64,000 nt of DNA from Alloactinosynnema sp. L-07. Lineage in GTDB: Bacteria; Actinomycetota; Actinomycetes; Mycobacteriales; Pseudonocardiaceae. The notes under the pieces were generated by a model that was given only the letters and a program-made list of their open reading frames with translations, was not told where the DNA came from and ran no database searches. Below, in pieces: positions 24,770 through 34,521 of this stretch (within the stretch, counting starts at the first letter, position 1; the number at the start of each line of letters is the position of its first letter). The stretch is from assembly GCF_900070365.1 (NCBI RefSeq), contig NZ_LN850107.1:5084001-5148000 (forward strand). The letters run 5' to 3'. Position numbers and translations under genes: made by a program.

Positions 24770-27103
24770 CTACAGCTTCACCAGCGGCACGCTGCCGATG
24801 AGCATCAGCCGGATCGTGCCCGCCGTGCCGAAGTCGATCGTCGCCGTCGCCCGGGGACCGTTGCCGTCCGTGGCGACCACCGTCCCCAGTCCGTACTTGT
24901 CGTGGTTGACCCGGTCCCCCACATCCAGCGTCAACGCGGGCGTGTCCTGCCACCCACGCGACGGTGCCGGACGGGCGGTGCCGCCCCGAGCCGCACGGGA
25001 TCCCCACGTCGTAGCCCGGGTCGGGCTGGAGCGGTCCGGCCCCATCCGGCGCCAGTCGACGAGGTCGGGGGGGATCTCGTCGAAGAAGCGGGAGGCCGGG
25101 TTGGTCATCGGCTGGCCCCAGGCCGAGCGGACGATCGCGCGCGACAGGTAGAGGCGTTCGCGGGCTCGGGTGATGCCGACGTAGGCGAGGCGGCGTTCCT
25201 CGGCCAGCTCGACCGGGTCGCTCAGCGCGCGCATGTGAGGGAAGATGCCGTCTTCCCAGCCCGTGGAGAACACGACCGGGTATTCCAGGCCCTTGGCCGT
25301 GTGCAGGGTCATCAGGGTGACCATGCCGCCGGACTCGTCGTCCGGGTCGGGGACCTGGTCGGCGTCGGCGACCAGCGAGACGCGTTCGAGGAAGGCGTCG
25401 AGGGAGCCCGGTTCCGGGCCCGCGGTGGTCTCCGGGGGCGGGATGTCGGCGGGGCCCTCGGTGAACTCGCGGGCGACTGTCACCAGCTCGGTCAGGTTCT
25501 CCAGCCGGGAGGCGTCCTGCGGGTCGTCGCTGGCCTCCAGTTCGGCGCGGTAGCCGGTCTGGTCGAGCACGGCGTCGAGGATCTCGGCGACGTCCTGGCC
25601 GTCGTCGACGAAGCGGCGCAGGCCGTCGATCAGCTCGACGAAGCCCGCGATGGCGCGCTGGGAGCGCGGGTTCAGCAGCGCGACCTTGCCGACGGCGGCG
25701 TCGTTCAGCGCGGCGGAGAAGGAGATGCGCTCGCGGTCCGCGTGCGTCGACACGCAGGCCTCGGCGCGGTCGCCGATGCCGCGGCGGGGGACGTTCAGGA
25801 TACGCCGGAGGCTGACCGTGTCCTCCGGGTTGGCCAGGACTCTCAAGTACGCCAAGGCATCCCGGACTTCGCGGCGCTCGTAGAAGCGCACGCCGCCGAC
25901 GACCTTGTACGGCAGGCCGAGGCGGATGAAGATCTCCTCGAACACCCGGGACTGGTTGTTGGTGCGGTAGAAGACCGCGACGTCGCCGTTGTGCGCGATG
26001 CCCGCGTCGACCAGCCGGTCGATCTCCTGGGCGACGAACGACGCCTCGTCGTGCTCGTTGTCGCCGACGTACGCGACGATCTTCTCGCCGTCGCCCATGG
26101 CGGTCCACAGGCGCTTGTCGCGGCGGTCCGGGTTGCGGGAGATCACCGCGTTGGCGGCGTTGAGGATGGTCTGCGTGGAGCGGTAGTTCTGTTCCAGCAG
26201 AACGGTTGTCGCGTTCGGATAGTCGCGCTCGAACTCGACGATGTTGCGGATGGTCGCGCCGCGGAAGGCATAGATCGACTGGTCGGCGTCGCCCACCACG
26301 CACAGCTCGGCGGGGGGCAGGCCGTCGGTGCCGCGGCCGACCAGCTCACGCACCAACGTGTATTGCGCGTGGTTGGTGTCCTGGTATTCGTCGACCAGCA
26401 CGTGCCGGAAGCGGCGGTGGTAGTGCTCGGCGACGTCCGGGAAGCCTTGCAGGAGCTCAACCGTGCGCATGATCAGGTCGTCGAAGTCCATCGCGTTGGC
26501 CTGGCCGAGCCTGCGCTGGTACTCGGTGTAGACCTCGGCGACGCGGCGCTCGAGGTCGTTGGCCGCCATCGTCGCGGCCTTCTCGGGGCCGATCAGCTCG
26601 TTCTTGAGGTTGGAGATGTGGATCGACAGCGTGCGCGCGGGGTAGCGCTTGGGATCGAGGTCGATATCGCGGGCGACGAGCGTGATCAGCCTGCGCGAAT
26701 CGTCGGCGTCGTAGATGGAGAAGCTCGACGTCATCCCCAGCGTCTTGGCCTCGCGGCGCAGCACGCGCACGCACATCGAGTGGAAGGTCGACACCCACAT
26801 CGCGTTGGCCCGGCGGCCAACGAGGTCGGCGACGCGCTCCTTCATCTCGGCGGCGGCCTTGTTGGTGAAGGTGATCGCCATGACCTGGCCCGGGTGCACG
26901 TTGCGCTCGCCAAGCAGATAGGCGACGCGGCGCGTCAGGACCCTGGTCTTGCCCGAGCCCGCGCCCGCGACCACGAGCAGCGGGCTGCCGATGTGCTCCA
27001 CGGCGCGGCGCTGCTGGTCGTTGAGGTCGTCGAGCAGCGCGGCGGACCGACGGCGCGGCGCGGCGGCTGGGACTTCGGCGGGGAGATCGAAAAGGGCTTC
27101 CAT
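24770..27103 (-). CDS. pcrA: ATP-dependent DNA helicase UvrD1/PcrA
   Basis: 777 residues from ATG 27103, family length. Motif I AGAGSGKT is at 46-53, motif II is VDEYQDTN, and QNYRSTQTIL and TLHTAKGLEYPVVF (motifs IV-V) follow. The C-terminal ~60 residues form the Tudor-like RNA-polymerase-binding module (DRVNHDKYGLGTVV). It is a 3'-5' SF1 helicase for repair and for clearing stalled polymerase. The frame is open far upstream, but the leading part is non-conserved and overlaps the divergent chorismate mutase leader. No convincing LexA box was found. Confidence 0.96.
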   Translation of the reverse strand: MEALFDLPAEVPAAAPRRRSAALLDDLNDQQRRAVEHIGSPLLVVAGAGSGKTRVLTRRVAYLLGERNVHPGQVMAITFTNKAAAEMKERVADLVGRRANAMWVSTFHSMCVRVLRREAKTLGMTSSFSIYDADDSRRLITLVARDIDLDPKRYPARTLSIHISNLKNELIGPEKAATMAANDLERRVAEVYTEYQRRLGQANAMDFDDLIMRTVELLQGFPDVAEHYHRRFRHVLVDEYQDTNHAQYTLVRELVGRGTDGLPPAELCVVGDADQSIYAFRGATIRNIVEFERDYPNATTVLLEQNYRSTQTILNAANAVISRNPDRRDKRLWTAMGDGEKIVAYVGDNEHDEASFVAQEIDRLVDAGIAHNGDVAVFYRTNNQSRVFEEIFIRLGLPYKVVGGVRFYERREVRDALAYLRVLANPEDTVSLRRILNVPRRGIGDRAEACVSTHADRERISFSAALNDAAVGKVALLNPRSQRAIAGFVELIDGLRRFVDDGQDVAEILDAVLDQTGYRAELEASDDPQDASRLENLTELVTVAREFTEGPADIPPPETTAGPEPGSLDAFLERVSLVADADQVPDPDDESGGMVTLMTLHTAKGLEYPVVFSTGWEDGIFPHMRALSDPVELAEERRLAYVGITRARERLYLSRAIVRSAWGQPMTNPASRFFDEIPPDLVDWRRMGPDRSSPTRATTWGSRAARGGTARPAPSRGWQDTPALTLDVGDRVNHDKYGLGTVVATDGNGPRATATIDFGTAGTIRLMLIGSVPLVKL

Positions 27104-27207
27104 CGTGCGAACAACGGTACCGGGGGCCGACGAAGACGAAAACCGCGCCGATCCCACTGCGCGGACATCGGGTCGACCGATCGGCGACGGTGTGTCACAC
27201 TCGATCC

Positions 27208-27270
27208 GTGCAGACGCGCCACTACGAGTTTTTCTACGGGACCCGGACTCCGGCTCCCGTTGTGGCGTAG
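27208..27270 (+). CDS. Aromatic leader peptide upstream of chorismate mutase
   Basis: A 20-codon ORF, GTG to TAG, translating as VQTRHYEFFYGTRTPAPVVA. Five aromatic-type residues (His, Tyr, Phe, Phe, Tyr) fall within six codons at 27220-27237. It is followed by mutually exclusive hairpins and then the chorismate mutase gene. This is the classic layout of ribosome-mediated attenuation responding to charged Phe/Tyr tRNA. No strong ribosome-binding site is seen, so translation may be leaderless. Confidence 0.7.
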   Translation: MQTRHYEFFYGTRTPAPVVA

Positions 27271-27321
27271 CACCGAAAACCACCACGAAGCCCCGGAGTC
27301 CTCGGACCCCGGGGCTTCGTG
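27245..27321 (+). promoter_or_regulatory. Attenuator: antiterminator and terminator hairpins
   Basis: The terminator is CACGAAGCCCCGG (27284-27296) pairing with CCGGGGCTTCGTG (27309-27321), a 13-bp perfect stem. The competing antiterminator is GGACTCCGG (27245-27253) pairing with CCGGAGTCC (27293-27301), 9 bp, perfect, and using part of the terminator's 5' arm. The 5' arm of the antiterminator lies within the leader peptide's last codons. There is no T-tract, as is common in actinobacteria. Confidence 0.7.
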
Positions 27322-27365
27322 CGCTCGGGAGCTGAGAACTCGAACCGAGCCGCAAAGGGATCACG

Positions 27366-27653
27366 ATGTCTGAGAACACGACCGTCAAGCCCGGTGTCGA
27401 ACTGCCCGCCCCCGAAGAGGTCGCCGAACTGCGCAAGGAGATCGACGACCTCGACCGGGAGATCCTGCGCCTGGTGAAACGCCGGGCGGAGGTGTCCCAG
27501 ACCATCGGGGCCGCGCGAATGGCCGCGGGCGGGCCCCGCATCGTGGTCAACCGCGAGATGGACGTGGTGGCCCGCTACCGCGAACTCGGCCCCGCGGGCC
27601 GCACCCTGGCAATGGCGCTGCTCGACCTGGGCCGCGGCAGGCTCGGCCGCTGA
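27366..27653 (+). CDS. Chorismate mutase, AroQ type, intracellular
   Basis: 95 residues, all-helical AroQ fold: ELRKEIDDLDREILRLVKRR (helix 1 with the active-site Arg), then TIGAARMAAGG and VNREMDVVARYREL. It converts chorismate to prephenate for Phe and Tyr synthesis. Size and position next to pcrA match Rv0948c, which needs DAHP synthase binding for full activity; that dependency is an inference here. An AAGGGA site lies 6-7 bp before the ATG. Expression is probably set by the aromatic leader peptide and attenuator directly upstream. Confidence 0.95.
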   Translation: MSENTTVKPGVELPAPEEVAELRKEIDDLDREILRLVKRRAEVSQTIGAARMAAGGPRIVVNREMDVVARYRELGPAGRTLAMALLDLGRGRLGR

Positions 27654-27736
27654 CGATCCACAGACTCCGACTTGTCCACAGACACGCCTCACCCAAGATC
27701 ATCTTGAGCCCCCACGCGATAGACTGGCCAAGGGAC

Positions 27737-27774
27737 GCCCCCCAGGGACAGGGTGGGGGCCGCGCGAGGCGCGG
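27737..27774 (+). terminator. Possible terminator after chorismate mutase
   Basis: Two adjacent hairpins: GCCCCC/GGGGGC (27737-27742 with 27755-27760) and CCGCGC/GCGCGG (27760-27774). They lie between two co-directional genes 194 bp apart. Function is inferred from structure only. Confidence 0.4.
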
Positions 27775-27847
27775 TGGTGGTGAACATCAGGGGTGGGTCG
27801 GGGAGATCCCCCATTCGGTGTGGCGTTGACTCGGGCAGACTGGGGTC

Positions 27848-28156
27848 ATGCTGGATCTCATCGCGGTCATCGTGGTCATTGTCGCCGTCGTCGCCGTCGT
27901 CGGGTTCGGCGCTTACCTCGCGCTGTTGAACTCGGCGGCGCGCAAGCGTGGAGCGAGTGGCAGTCAGGTCGCGCAGTACGTGCGCGGGCGGTGGCCGGTC
28001 GCGGGGGTCACCGCGGCGGGGGCACTGCTCGGCTGGCTGCTGAGCGGGGGCAGCGGGTTCGCCGACGTGTTGGCGATCCTGGTCGCGGGCGGCTCCGGTG
28101 CCGTCGCGGGCAGCTCACTCTCCACCACCATGGCGAAGTACCGCAGCGGCCAATAA
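27848..28156 (+). CDS. Small membrane protein, unknown function
   Basis: 102 residues: a long N-terminal hydrophobic helix (DLIAVIVVIVAVVAVVGFG), a basic segment (AARKRGASGSQ), then two more hydrophobic helices separated by Gly-rich loops. No family recognised. It is the only sensible frame in the region, has its own upstream space, and is followed by a hairpin. Confidence 0.65.
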   Translation: MLDLIAVIVVIVAVVAVVGFGAYLALLNSAARKRGASGSQVAQYVRGRWPVAGVTAAGALLGWLLSGGSGFADVLAILVAGGSGAVAGSSLSTTMAKYRSGQ

Positions 28157-28174
28157 CGCACTCAGCGGAGAGTT

Positions 28175-28226
28175 CAGGGCGCGGATTCACTCGATCGCAT
28201 GAGAATCGAGCGAGTGGTGCGCCCTG
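28175..28226 (+). terminator. Large stem-loop after the small membrane protein gene
   Basis: Outer stem CAGGGCGC / GCGCCCTG (28175-28182 with 28219-28226) and inner stem ACTCGAT / ATCGAG with a one-base offset. It lies 19 bp after the upstream stop. Likely a terminator; no gene is seen in the rest of the 225-bp gap up to 28382. Confidence 0.6.
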
Positions 28227-28381
28227 CTCTGCGGACGCTGCGCAACGGCTTACCCTTGTTTGAGTGAGAACCGCAGATTCCGCGCACCCTGGCCGGGAGG
28301 TCCAGGTCGTCGACGCGAGCTGATCGAGTAATCGGTCGGCGACACCGCGTCACGACCGGGCAGGACAGGAGTCTCCACCAC

Positions 28382-29305
28382 ATGGCGAGCGGGCGGGACA
28401 CCGCGCAGGACGAGCCGGGACAAGGACGACACCGGCGAGGATCGGGCACGACCGGGTGGACGCCGCGGCTGCGGCCAAGACGGCCCCAACCCCCGCGCGA
28501 GGACGACACCGACGTGCTGCCGGTGATCGCCGGCCTGTTCCCCGACGCACCCGCGACCGGACTGGCCAAGTTCGACCTTGGCAGCATCCCGGCCTCGGTC
28601 ACCCCGCCCCGCAGCTGGCGGCGGGCGGCCGGGTTCGCGGTGGCCGCCTCGATCCTGGTGCTGGTCGGTCTGCTCTACGCGGCGAGCACCCTGGTGACCG
28701 GCCCCCGCAGGCCAGAGATAGTCGACGCGCTGCCCGGTCTCCCCAGCGGACCGGAGATGCCAATCGAGCTGCCCGGTGAGCCGCTGATGTCGCAGCGGCC
28801 CGCGCCGTCGAGCGCCGCGCCGTCGACCAGTGCCTCGCGGACCCAGCCGAAGCGCACGACCGACCGGCCGCGGCAGCCCGGACCGTCCGCGCCCGGATCG
28901 ACTGACCAGCCCACGCCCACGAGCTCGACCGTGGCGGCCACAACCACCACGACGCCGACCAGGACGACCGTGGAGACCCCGGTCCTTATCGGCCCGGTCG
29001 TCGATGCCAAGACGATCGGCGACCGCACCGAGACCTACTTCAGCGCCGTCGCCAACGACCCGGACTCGGCCTTCGCGATGACCACCGGCCAGGCCCGCCG
29101 CGACGGCGAGGACGAGATCCAGCGCCGCTATGCCGACGTGACGCGGGTCGAGGTGCAGAAGATGACGATCGACAAGAACCGCTCCACGACCCGGTCGGTC
29201 CTGCGGGTCTACCGCGACGACGGGACGATCAGCACCGAGGAAAGGGAGCTGACCTTCACCTATGGGACCAATCCGAAGATCACTCAGGACATAGGGACCG
29301 GGTAA
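28382..29305 (+). CDS. Single-pass membrane protein with extracytoplasmic C-terminal domain
   Basis: 307 residues: a basic, Pro-rich cytoplasmic N-terminus (~1-80), one membrane helix (FAVAASILVLVGLLYAAS, ~89-106), a long Ser/Thr/Pro linker with a TTTTTPTRTT stretch, and a C-terminal ~100-residue domain beginning IGDRTETYFSAVANDPDSAFAM. That last domain resembles the end domains of the next gene and of the second kinase below (NTF2-like guess). AGGAG lies ~10 bp before the ATG. It heads a run of four genes with related layout. Likely a sensor or cell-wall-facing accessory; function not known. Confidence 0.8.
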   Translation: MASGRDTAQDEPGQGRHRRGSGTTGWTPRLRPRRPQPPREDDTDVLPVIAGLFPDAPATGLAKFDLGSIPASVTPPRSWRRAAGFAVAASILVLVGLLYAASTLVTGPRRPEIVDALPGLPSGPEMPIELPGEPLMSQRPAPSSAAPSTSASRTQPKRTTDRPRQPGPSAPGSTDQPTPTSSTVAATTTTTPTRTTVETPVLIGPVVDAKTIGDRTETYFSAVANDPDSAFAMTTGQARRDGEDEIQRRYADVTRVEVQKMTIDKNRSTTRSVLRVYRDDGTISTEERELTFTYGTNPKITQDIGTG

Positions 29306-29452
29306 GACCCCGACACCTGATTACTCTTTTCGAGTGATCCTGCGCGCCGCCTATCGCCTCGATCGGGTGAACAGCCGAGAAAGAGTGGTGTAGGCCCTTG
29401 CGGGCAGGGTACGAGTTGCCCGGTAGCGCGACTCAGGCGGAGGAAAGCGTCA

Positions 29453-30298
29453 GTGGATCGTCCGACGACCGGCAAGCGACGGGTGCGCACCGGGTCCGTT
29501 CACGTCACCGAGTTGATCGATCGGCAGACCAGGATGCTCGACCTGTCCGTCGTGGCCGACGAGATCATCCGGGTCGAGCCGCTCGAACCGACCCCGGACC
29601 GCCCGGCAGCGTCGCGCGCGGCGACGCTGGCCAAGATCGCCGTGCTCGGTGTGGCGACCGCGACCCTGGTCGGCGCGGTGGCCGCGGCGTCGCTGATCTC
29701 CCGCGATCGCGAGTCCGGCGGCAATGACCCCGCCACCCGCCCCATCACCGGCGAGCGGGCCCTGCTGCCCGACGAGCTCAACCGGGCGGTCATCGAGTCG
29801 AGCACCGGCGGCCGCATCCCCGAACAGCGCACCGGCACCGCGTCGGGCAGCCTCAGCGGCAGCACGGCCGCCCCGGCGATCCCCAGCGCGCGCCGCAACG
29901 GCGCGGCGAGTGTCGACCGGGACCAGACCGAGGCCCCGGCGACCGGCGCGGCCGACCACACGGCCGAGCCCGCGTCGACCAAGGCGGCCAAGCCCGCCAA
30001 TACCTCCCACCGCGAGCTGGTGCTCGAGTACTACCGGCTGATCGAGAGCGATCCGAGCCGCGCCTTCGCGCTGCTCTCGGGCTTCCAGACGACGCTGGGG
30101 CAGTTCCTCGGGTCGTGGTCGTCGGTGCGCAAGGTCGAGGTCCTCGACGTGGTCGAACGTGGCGACGGGGTGGTCGCGGTGGTGCGGATGCACCTCGTCG
30201 GCGGCGCCCAGCTGCGGATCAAACAGCTGCTCACGGTGGTCGACTCGGTCCCGCAGCGGATCGTCGGCGCGGTGCTGTTGTCGGCCCAAATCAACTAG
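29453..30298 (+). CDS. Single-pass membrane protein with extracytoplasmic domain, paralogue-like
   Basis: 281 residues from a GTG with GGAGG ~9 bp upstream. A cytoplasmic N-terminus, one membrane helix (ATLAKIAVLGVATATLVGAV, ~58-77), a variable linker and a C-terminal domain beginning HRELVLEYYRLIESDPSRAFAL, the same YY-R-DP-A-AF pattern as its neighbours. Presumably an extracytoplasmic sensing or binding protein working with the nearby kinases. Function unknown; the paralogy is judged by eye. Confidence 0.8.
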   Translation: MDRPTTGKRRVRTGSVHVTELIDRQTRMLDLSVVADEIIRVEPLEPTPDRPAASRAATLAKIAVLGVATATLVGAVAAASLISRDRESGGNDPATRPITGERALLPDELNRAVIESSTGGRIPEQRTGTASGSLSGSTAAPAIPSARRNGAASVDRDQTEAPATGAADHTAEPASTKAAKPANTSHRELVLEYYRLIESDPSRAFALLSGFQTTLGQFLGSWSSVRKVEVLDVVERGDGVVAVVRMHLVGGAQLRIKQLLTVVDSVPQRIVGAVLLSAQIN

Positions 30299-30419
30299 TT
30301 TGCTCGATCGGCCCAATGAGCCCGCCGCCTGTGACACTATGTAGCCGCTGTCGGGGTGGGACGTAGGGGATACGGGGCTATGTGCCGTGCGCATAGCGTG
30401 AACGCCTAGCCTGGAACAG

Positions 30420-30463
30420 CACGTGATACGTGGGCCCGCGAGGCGCTTCGCGGGCGAGGGAGG
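30420..30463 (+). promoter_or_regulatory. Palindrome and stem-loop in the first kinase's leader
   Basis: CACGT-GAT-ACGTG (30420-30432) is a possible operator. GCCCGCGA / TCGCGGGC (30434-30441 with 30448-30455, 6-nt loop) directly abuts the GAGGGAGG ribosome-binding site at 30456-30463. The hairpin could affect translation initiation of the kinase at 30475. The 176-bp gap before it holds no gene. Confidence 0.45.
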
Positions 30464-30474
30464 TTCCGGTCGGG

Positions 30475-31782
<1,308 letters not shown>

Positions 31783-31795
31783 CCCAGGAGCCGCG

Positions 31796-33520
31796 ATGAC
31801 CGACGAGCCGACCCTGGTCGCCGGGCGCTACCGGCTCGGCGCCCGTATCGGCAGCGGGGCGATGGGCGTGGTGTGGCAGGCCCACGACGAGCGCCTCCAC
31901 CGCACCGTCGCGGTCAAGCAGCTGCTCTCCCAGCCGGGCCTCAGCGCCGATCAGGCCGAGGAAGCCCGCCAGCGCGCCATGCGCGAGGGCCGCATCGCCG
32001 CCCGCCTGGCCCACCCGAACGCGATCACCGTCTACGACGTGGCCGAACACGACGGCGAACCGTGGCTGATCATGGAGTACCTGCCGTCGAAGAGCCTGGC
32101 GACGGTGCTCAACGAGCACGAGTTCCTGGCCCCCGCCGAGGCGGCCCGGATCGGCGCGCAGATCGCCGCCGCGCTGGTCGCCGCGCACGCGGCCGGGATC
32201 GTGCACCGTGACGTCAAGCCCGCCAACGTGCTGCTCGGCGAGGACGGCACGGTCAAGATCACCGACTTCGGCATCTCCCGGGCCACCGGCGACGTCACCG
32301 TCACCGCGACCGGCATGCTCGCGGGCACCCCGGCCTACCTGGCCCCGGAGGTGGCCAAGGGCGAGCAGCCGACCTCGGCGGCCGACGTGTTCTCGCTCGG
32401 CTCCACGCTCTACACCGCCGTCGAAGGCCACTCCCCGTTCGGGTTGAGTGAGAACACCCTCGCGCTGCTGTACGCCGTGGCCGCGGGCAAGGTCCAGCCG
32501 CCGCGGCAGGCGGGCCCGCTGACCGCGCTGCTGATGCAGCTGCTGCGCGCCGACCCGACCGAGCGGCCCACGATGACCGCCGCGCGGGAGGCGCTCGCCG
32601 CGGTCGCCGCGGGCAAGCCGCTGCCGTCGATCGCGCTGGCCAACCAGCGCACCGACCCGTATCCCAAGCCGCAGGGCACGCCCCCGCCGGGCACGCCGAT
32701 TCCAGGCGGCCCGCTGCCGAACACCCCGCCGCCGGGTTTCCCGCAACAGGGCATGCCGCAGCAGGGCATGCCGCTGGGCGGCCCGCCGCCGAGCCCGCCG
32801 ATGGGCACCCGGCTCGACGCGCGCCCGTTCGCCGAGCCGCTGCCGTCCGGCCCGATCCGCCAGCAGCAGCCGCCCCAGCAGCGACCGCCGCAGCCCCGCC
32901 CGGCGCAGGCGCGGTCCGGGCCGCCGCGCACGCCACCCGGCCGCAAGCCCGCCGCGGCGAGTGGGAAGAAGGACGCACGGTCGATCGTGCTGACCGTGCT
33001 CGCGATCATCGGCGCCGCCCTGGTCGGCATCCTGGTGGCGAGCCTGCTGACCAGCAACAACACGCCCAAGGCGTCGGGCAAGACCACGACAGCGGTCCAG
33101 CCGACCACCACCAAGGCCGCCACGACGACGAAGACCACGACCGCTGAGCCGACCACGACGACTACCACCACCACCACCACGACCGATGGCAAGCCGACCG
33201 ACGCGGAGTTCCACCAGGCGCTGCGGGACTACTACGCACGCCTGCCGGGGGACGCCGACGGCGCGTGGGCGATGCTGACCGAGCGGGCGCAGCGCAAGTC
33301 CGGTGGGTACGAGGCGTTCAAGAAGTTCTGGGCCTCTCTGAACGAGGTCGAACTCCAGCAGGTCGGGGGCAAGGACAACCACCTCGAGGGCAATGTCCGG
33401 TTCACCAAGGACGGCAAGTCGGTGACCGAGCGCTACACGTGGACGATGGTCGAGGCCGACGGCGTGATCAAGATCGACAACTTCGACCGGCGCGGCCGGG
33501 TCGAAGGCGACAACGGCTGA
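31796..33520 (+). CDS. PknB-type serine/threonine kinase with extracytoplasmic C-terminal domain
   Basis: 574 residues: kinase domain ~7-265 (IGSGAMGVVW, VAVKQ, HRDVKPANVL, DFGIS, APEV); a Pro/Gln-rich juxtamembrane segment; membrane helix ~400-424 (SIVLTVLAIIGAALVGILVA); a Thr-rich linker with a run of 11 Thr; and a ~105-residue outer domain starting EFHQALRDYYARLPGDADGAW. That domain shares the YY...P..A..M pattern with the two upstream single-pass proteins, suggesting a shared ligand. It ends 1 bp from the convergent LysR gene. Confidence 0.94.
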   Translation: MTDEPTLVAGRYRLGARIGSGAMGVVWQAHDERLHRTVAVKQLLSQPGLSADQAEEARQRAMREGRIAARLAHPNAITVYDVAEHDGEPWLIMEYLPSKSLATVLNEHEFLAPAEAARIGAQIAAALVAAHAAGIVHRDVKPANVLLGEDGTVKITDFGISRATGDVTVTATGMLAGTPAYLAPEVAKGEQPTSAADVFSLGSTLYTAVEGHSPFGLSENTLALLYAVAAGKVQPPRQAGPLTALLMQLLRADPTERPTMTAAREALAAVAAGKPLPSIALANQRTDPYPKPQGTPPPGTPIPGGPLPNTPPPGFPQQGMPQQGMPLGGPPPSPPMGTRLDARPFAEPLPSGPIRQQQPPQQRPPQPRPAQARSGPPRTPPGRKPAAASGKKDARSIVLTVLAIIGAALVGILVASLLTSNNTPKASGKTTTAVQPTTTKAATTTKTTTAEPTTTTTTTTTTTDGKPTDAEFHQALRDYYARLPGDADGAWAMLTERAQRKSGGYEAFKKFWASLNEVELQQVGGKDNHLEGNVRFTKDGKSVTERYTWTMVEADGVIKIDNFDRRGRVEGDNG

Positions 33521-33521
33521 C

Positions 33522-34424
33522 CTACTTCCGGGCCGCGGCGGCGGCCCGGAACGCCTCGATCAGGTCGACCAAGGCCGGTTGGCCCAACGATGACTCCCGC
33601 ACCGCGGCGTGGATCACCCTGGTCGGCTCCGGGTGGCGCAGCTTGCGCACGACGACGCCGGGGTGCCTGCTGCCCAGGCCCATCTCCGGGATCACGCTGA
33701 CCCCGAGTCCGGCGGCCACGAATCCCTGCGCGGTGGCGTAGTCCTCGCTCTCGACCACGAAGTTCGGGCTGAACCCGGCCGCCGCGCAGGCTTCGAGCAT
33801 CACCCGCAGGCAGAGTCCACCCGGCCACTCGTTGCCGACCCAGGGCTCGTCGGCGAGGTCGGCGAGGTCGAGGACGCGTTTGGCGGCCAGCCGGTGCCCG
33901 CGCGGGAGGACGGCGCGGTACGGGTCGTCGAGCAGGTGGATGAGCCGTACGCCGCCGCGTAGCGGGCCCTGCCGGGGATGCACGACCAGCGCGATGTCGG
34001 CGCGGCCGGACTCGACCTCGGGGATCGGGTCCTCGGGATCGACGAGCTTGAGGTCGACCTGGATGCCCGGGTGGTCCCGGCGCAGGGCGGCCAGGGCGGG
34101 CGGGACCAGGGCGGCGCCCGCGGTGGCGAAGTAGCGGATGCCGAGCCTGCCGGTGCGGCCGGCGCGCAGGTCGGCCAGCGCGGTCTCGGCCTCGGCGAGG
34201 TTCTTGCTGATCACGGCGGCATGCTCGGTGAGCAGCCTGCCCGCCGCGGTGGGCCGCACGCCGCGGCCGACGCGTTCGAGCAGGGTGATACCCGCCTGCT
34301 TCTCCAGCGCGGCCACCTGCTGGCTGATCGCTGAGGGCGTGTAGCCCAGGTTCGTGGCCGCCGCGGTCACCGAGCCGCTGGTGACGACCGCGCGCAGCAC
34401 CTGCATCCGACGCACGTCAAGCAT
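33522..34424 (-). CDS. LysR-family transcriptional regulator
   Basis: 300 residues. The winged helix-turn-helix is at the N-terminus (MQVLRAVVTSGSVTAAATNL, then YTPSAISQQVAALEKQAGI), followed by a periplasmic-binding-like effector domain. It is divergent from an EamA-type transporter with 97 bp between the starts, the usual arrangement of a LysR regulator and its target. The effector is unknown; a metabolite exported by the transporter is the natural guess. Confidence 0.93.
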   Translation of the reverse strand: MLDVRRMQVLRAVVTSGSVTAAATNLGYTPSAISQQVAALEKQAGITLLERVGRGVRPTAAGRLLTEHAAVISKNLAEAETALADLRAGRTGRLGIRYFATAGAALVPPALAALRRDHPGIQVDLKLVDPEDPIPEVESGRADIALVVHPRQGPLRGGVRLIHLLDDPYRAVLPRGHRLAAKRVLDLADLADEPWVGNEWPGGLCLRVMLEACAAAGFSPNFVVESEDYATAQGFVAAGLGVSVIPEMGLGSRHPGVVVRKLRHPEPTRVIHAAVRESSLGQPALVDLIEAFRAAAAARK

Positions 34425-34521
34425 GCAGCACAGCTTAACGGTCTATGCACAACATTTCACTTGTCCTGCCAAGTCCACTCAGGCACCGTACACATGGGAC
34501 GAAATATTGGGGAGGAAACCG

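Noticed and set aside
27104..27125. LexA box upstream of pcrA
   Set aside because: Only a partial CGAAC-N4-GTAC resemblance; too far from TCGAAC-N4-GTTCGA to claim.
24179..27373. 1,064-codon plus-strand ORF across pcrA
   Set aside because: Complete antisense of the well-conserved helicase gene; translation is His/Gln/Arg/Val-rich with no domain.
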